Shown: piece after piece, positions 61,982 to 64,000 of the stretch
How the letters are laid out: each line of letters opens with the position of its first letter
Position numbering within the stretch: the first letter of the stretch is position 1
DNA from: an uncultured Collinsella sp.
GTDB taxonomy: Bacteria; Actinomycetota; Coriobacteriia; Coriobacteriales; Coriobacteriaceae
Assembly: GCA_902494585.1 (NCBI GenBank)
Contig: CABUUD010000002.1
Coordinates: 3,438-67,437 of the forward strand
Direction: 5' to 3'
Length of the DNA stretch: 64,000 bases
Notes under the pieces: model-generated
Seen by the model: only the letters and a program-made list of their open reading frames with translations
Told to the model about the DNA's origin: nothing
The model's database searches: none
Translations under genes and position numbers: made by a program

Positions 61982-62096
61982 CCGAACTCGCGTGAGCGCG
62001 CGGAGCGTTAAGCAAACAGGCCTGCGGCCTGTTTGTAGCGGAGCGTGGCGAGGGCGCCATGCGCCCGAAGCCCGGGGCTTCGCGAAGCGAAGGCCC

Positions 62097-62165
62097 TTCG
62101 AGTCTCGCCTCGGGCACCATACATGCAAGTGAGCGTTCAAGGGGGTTGCGGCCCCCTTTTTCGTG
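62097..62165 (+). repeat. 69-bp direct repeat, copy 2 (partial tRNA-Leu)
   Basis: Matches 61913-61981 at 67 of 69 positions: the T-loop half and acceptor 3' strand of tRNA-Leu with CCA, and the terminator. The 5' half of the tRNA is absent, so it is not a functional gene. The 115 bases between the copies are GC-rich with small palindromes (CAGGCCTGCGGCCTG, CCCGGGGCTTCGCGAAGC) and hold no gene. Confidence 0.9.
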
Positions 62166-62233
62166 TACGTAATGTGATAACGCGCTGCGCGTGTTATTAT
62201 CCACAAGGCGTTGTTACCGCAATGCCCTAAAGA

Positions 62234-62369
62234 GGAACCCGAGGGTTCCCACCTTTTGGCGCCGATGAGCAGCTGACTGGTCATACAACTTAGATTCACT
62301 TCCTCAAATCGAGGATGTCTATGTGTACGACCTGGTTGCTGAGAAGCGCCGGGTTATTTTTTTATGAAT
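62234..62369 (+). promoter_or_regulatory. Structured leader with terminator-like hairpin before infC
   Basis: A first small hairpin (GGAACC-CGAG-GGTTCC, 62234-62249) is followed by a long imperfect stem: GGCGC (62258-62262) with GCGCC (62346-62350), AGCAGC (62268-62273) with GTTGCT (62335-62340), GGTC (62279-62282) with GACC (62329-62332) and an apical CCTC-AAATC-GAGG. It ends in a T-run at 62357-62363. This is the layout of an attenuating leader, as in the L20 autoregulatory leader that precedes infC-rpmI-rplT in Bacillus; identity with that family is inference. Confidence 0.6.
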
Positions 62370-62382
62370 GGAGGTAGGGAAA

Positions 62383-62937
62383 ATAGCTAAGTCTGATGAC
62401 ACCCGCATCAACGACGAGATCACTGCATCTTCGTGCCGTTTGATTGGCGTCGATGGCTCTCAGCTCGGCCTGTTCGCCATCCGCGATGCCCAGCGCGTTG
62501 CCGACGATCAGGGTCTCGACCTGGTCGAGATCGCTCCCAACGCGGAGCCGCCGGTCTGCAAGGTCATGGACTACGGTAAGTTCAAGTACCAGCAGGCCAT
62601 GAAGGCCAAGGCTGCTCGTAAGAACCAGTCCAAGGTCGAGGTCAAGGAAATGAAGTTCCGACCCAAGATCGACGTTGGCGACTACGAGACCAAGAAGGGC
62701 CACGTTCTGCGTTTCCTCAAGAAGGGCGCGCGCGTTAAGATCACCATCATGTTCCGCGGCCGTGAGATGGCTCACCCGGAGCAGGGCCTTAACGTTCTCG
62801 AGCGTCTCGCCGAGGATCTCAAGCCTTACGCTACGGTCGAGTCCAAGCCTAAGATGGAAGGCCGTAACATGCTTATGCTGCTCGCCCCGATTAAGGGCGC
62901 CTTCGATGAGGATAAAGCGGCAAGCGATACCAAGTAA
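62383..62937 (+). CDS. infC: Translation initiation factor IF-3
   Basis: A 184-aa IF-3: N-domain with RINDEITASSCRLIGVDGSQLG and the helical linker DYGKFKYQQAMKAKAARKNQ, C-domain with KEMKFRPKIDVGDYETKKGHVLRFLKKGARVKITIMFRGREMAH in pieces. GGAGGT at 62370-62375 sits 7 bases before an ATA codon at 62383, which I take as the start (AUA-Ala-Lys-Ser-Asp). The ATG at 62368 overlaps this Shine-Dalgarno sequence and has none of its own. IF-3 genes usually use a rare AUU or AUA start for self-regulation. First gene of infC-rpmI-rplT. Confidence 0.93.
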   Translation: MAKSDDTRINDEITASSCRLIGVDGSQLGLFAIRDAQRVADDQGLDLVEIAPNAEPPVCKVMDYGKFKYQQAMKAKAARKNQSKVEVKEMKFRPKIDVGDYETKKGHVLRFLKKGARVKITIMFRGREMAHPEQGLNVLERLAEDLKPYATVESKPKMEGRNMLMLLAPIKGAFDEDKAASDTK

Positions 62938-62969
62938 CTAGTGTTCTGTAACCGATTAAGGAGTATTTC

Positions 62970-63161
62970 ATGCCTAAGATGAAGTCCCACAGCGGCACCA
63001 AGAAGCGTTTCCGCAAGACTGGTACCGGCAAGCTTATGCGCGCCAAGGCTTTCAAGAGCCACATCCTGAGCAAGAAGTCCACCAAGCGTAAGCGTGGCTT
63101 CCGTCAGGAGACCGAGATCGCCGCTGCCGACCGCAAGGTCATCAAGTCGCGTCTCGCCTAA
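62970..63161 (+). CDS. rpmI: 50S ribosomal protein L35
   Basis: A 63-aa basic ribosomal protein: [20 protein letters not shown] and [15 protein letters not shown] are typical of L35. AAGGAG precedes the ATG. Second gene of the operon, 32 bases after infC. Confidence 0.97.
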   Translation: MPKMKSHSGTKKRFRKTGTGKLMRAKAFKSHILSKKSTKRKRGFRQETEIAAADRKVIKSRLA

Positions 63162-63207
63162 GTTCGCGTTCCCGTTTTTCGTTTTACCGTCTAGGAGTTG
63201 ATAGAAC

Positions 63208-63567
63208 ATGGCACGTATTAAGCGCGCTGTTGCCGCCAAGAAGAAGCGCCGTACCGTTATGCACCGTGCGAAGGGTTACTACGGTGCCGCTTCGCGTACT
63301 TACAAGCATGCTAAAGAGCAGGTCCAGCACTCCCTGCAGTATCAGTATCGTGATCGCCGCAACAAGAAGCGCGAGATCCGCTCTCTCTGGATCACCCGCA
63401 TCAACGCTGCCGCTCGCCTGAACGACATCTCTTACTCTCAGTTCATGCACGGCCTGAAGGTTGCCGGCATCGAGCTCGACCGCAAGGTTCTGGCTCAGAT
63501 GGCTTACGAGGACATCGAGTCCTTCAACGAACTGGCTGCCATCGCCAAGAAGGCTCTCGAGGCCTAA
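63208..63567 (+). CDS. rplT: 50S ribosomal protein L20
   Basis: A 119-aa L20: MARIKRAVAAKKKRRTVMHRAKGYYGAASR and LWITRINAAARLNDISYSQFMHGLK in pieces. L20 binds 23S rRNA early in assembly and, in other bacteria, represses its own operon through the leader RNA. AGGAG precedes the ATG. Confidence 0.97.
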   Translation: MARIKRAVAAKKKRRTVMHRAKGYYGAASRTYKHAKEQVQHSLQYQYRDRRNKKREIRSLWITRINAAARLNDISYSQFMHGLKVAGIELDRKVLAQMAYEDIESFNELAAIAKKALEA

Positions 63568-63587
63568 TAGATTCTGTTGAATCGCTA

Positions 63588-63625
63588 GGGGAGTGTCGCA
63601 CTGTGCGCGACACTCCCTCTTTTTT
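63588..63625 (+). terminator. Terminator of infC-rpmI-rplT
   Basis: GGGAGTGTCGC pairs with GCGACACTCCC around a short loop, followed by TCTTTTTT. Confidence 0.92.
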
Positions 63626-64000
63626 ATCGAAAGCGCTGGTTTACAAAGCAAAAAGCGCGGGTAGAAAAACACTTACAGGTGACCGATCTTTATATGTCTC
63701 TTAACCGAAGGGTCATCATCTGATACGTGCGGTCTTGCTGCACTCGACTTTCTACTTCCAATATAGGAAGCGATGCATTGTGTAGGACTTGTGAAGAGTG
63801 GAATTGACGTCCCACATCGCTTCGCGGTCTGGCAATATATCTCCTTGCCGCGCGGCCCGGTCGAACCGGATCAGCCGCACAGCGTGCACCTTGAGAACCG
63901 GATACTGCGAGGATGGACACTTACTTCAGTGTCGCATCCGGGCAGACATCGAACCATTTGAAATGGTCTAACTTGGATTTGTTTTTCGCAAGGCCGCCGA
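63626..64000 (+). other. Non-coding tail, possible rRNA operon leader
   Basis: No reading frame in this 375-base stretch has a ribosome binding site. The part from 63880 on (CTTGAGAACCGGATACTGCG, then an ACACT-TACTTC-AGTGT hairpin and CCATTTGAAATGG) resembles leader sequence ahead of 16S rRNA genes in high-GC Gram-positives. The 16S gene itself would start beyond the window, so this is a guess. Confidence 0.3.

Noticed and set aside
61775..62299. Minus-strand 174-codon frame across tRNA-Leu and the repeat
   Set aside because: It is the antisense of the tRNA and its duplicated 3' end; such frames (VPEARLELAR type) are common false genes beside tRNAs.
1..64000. CRISPR array
   Set aside because: No regularly spaced direct repeats of 23-45 bases with unique spacers were seen; repeated sequences here are palindromes or single duplications.

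Overview
The window looks like a chromosomal segment of a high-GC member of the Coriobacteriia, most probably Collinsella. This is inferred from the overall gene content, the GC-rich codon choice, the strong GGAGG-type ribosome binding sites and the infC-rpmI-rplT cluster; no database search was possible. There is no prophage, no CRISPR array and no complete transposase gene, but several non-coding repeat elements are present.

Layout. 0-2.8 kb: iron-type alcohol dehydrogenase and aldehyde dehydrogenase, translationally coupled. 3-7 kb: small HIRAN protein, small acidic protein, metallophosphoesterase, YdjC/ChbG-like deacetylase framed by two copies of a hairpin repeat, and a coiled-coil DUF2130 protein. 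7-12 kb (minus): Ski2-like helicase, a MITE-like 123-bp element, TrmB-like and class I methyltransferases. 12-16.5 kb: XRE regulator with a membrane segment plus DUF4097 protein, Elp3 and a spermidine-synthase-like protein. 16.5-22.2 kb (minus): TerB_N/TerB_C protein, BrxD-like P-loop ATPase and Lhr-like (BrxHI-like) helicase, a candidate defence or stress module. 22.3-26.3 kb (minus): DUF554 membrane protein and a five-gene cell-surface operon with secreted, membrane-anchored and sortase-anchored-like products.

26.6-30.3 kb: lactate/glycolate-type FAD oxidoreductase with EtfB and a ferredoxin-fused EtfA, resembling an electron-bifurcating lactate dehydrogenase. 30.3-35.8 kb: HD hydrolase, AzlCD exporter, KdgT permease, a GGDEF cyclase and an EamA transporter. 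35.8-43.8 kb: single-chain PurL, a cation/proton antiporter, an SDR reductase and homoserine dehydrogenase. 44-49.4 kb: branched-chain amino acid ABC transporter livKHMGF, preceded by a decayed, twice-deleted livK copy. 49.4-52.3 kb: stacked inverted repeats, CutC, a GalT/HIT-type protein and an SBF-family transporter. 52.5-60 kb: RecJ-RecQ-like fusion, RelA/SpoT, an MBL hydrolase and class II fructose-bisphosphate aldolase. 60-64 kb: palindromic repeats, a transglutaminase-like protein, tRNA-Leu(CAA) with a duplicated 3' end, a structured leader, infC (apparent AUA start), rpmI and rplT, a terminator and what may be the leader of an rRNA operon.

How the genes work together: central carbon and redox metabolism (lactate oxidation, aldolase, KDG uptake, alcohol/aldehyde interconversion) is mixed with amino acid transport and synthesis (liv, azl, hom) and information processing (Elp3, TrmB, RecJ-RecQ, Rel, ribosomal proteins). 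The accessory parts worth most attention are the TerB/BrxD/Lhr-helicase set, the surface operon and the several families of palindromic repeats between genes.
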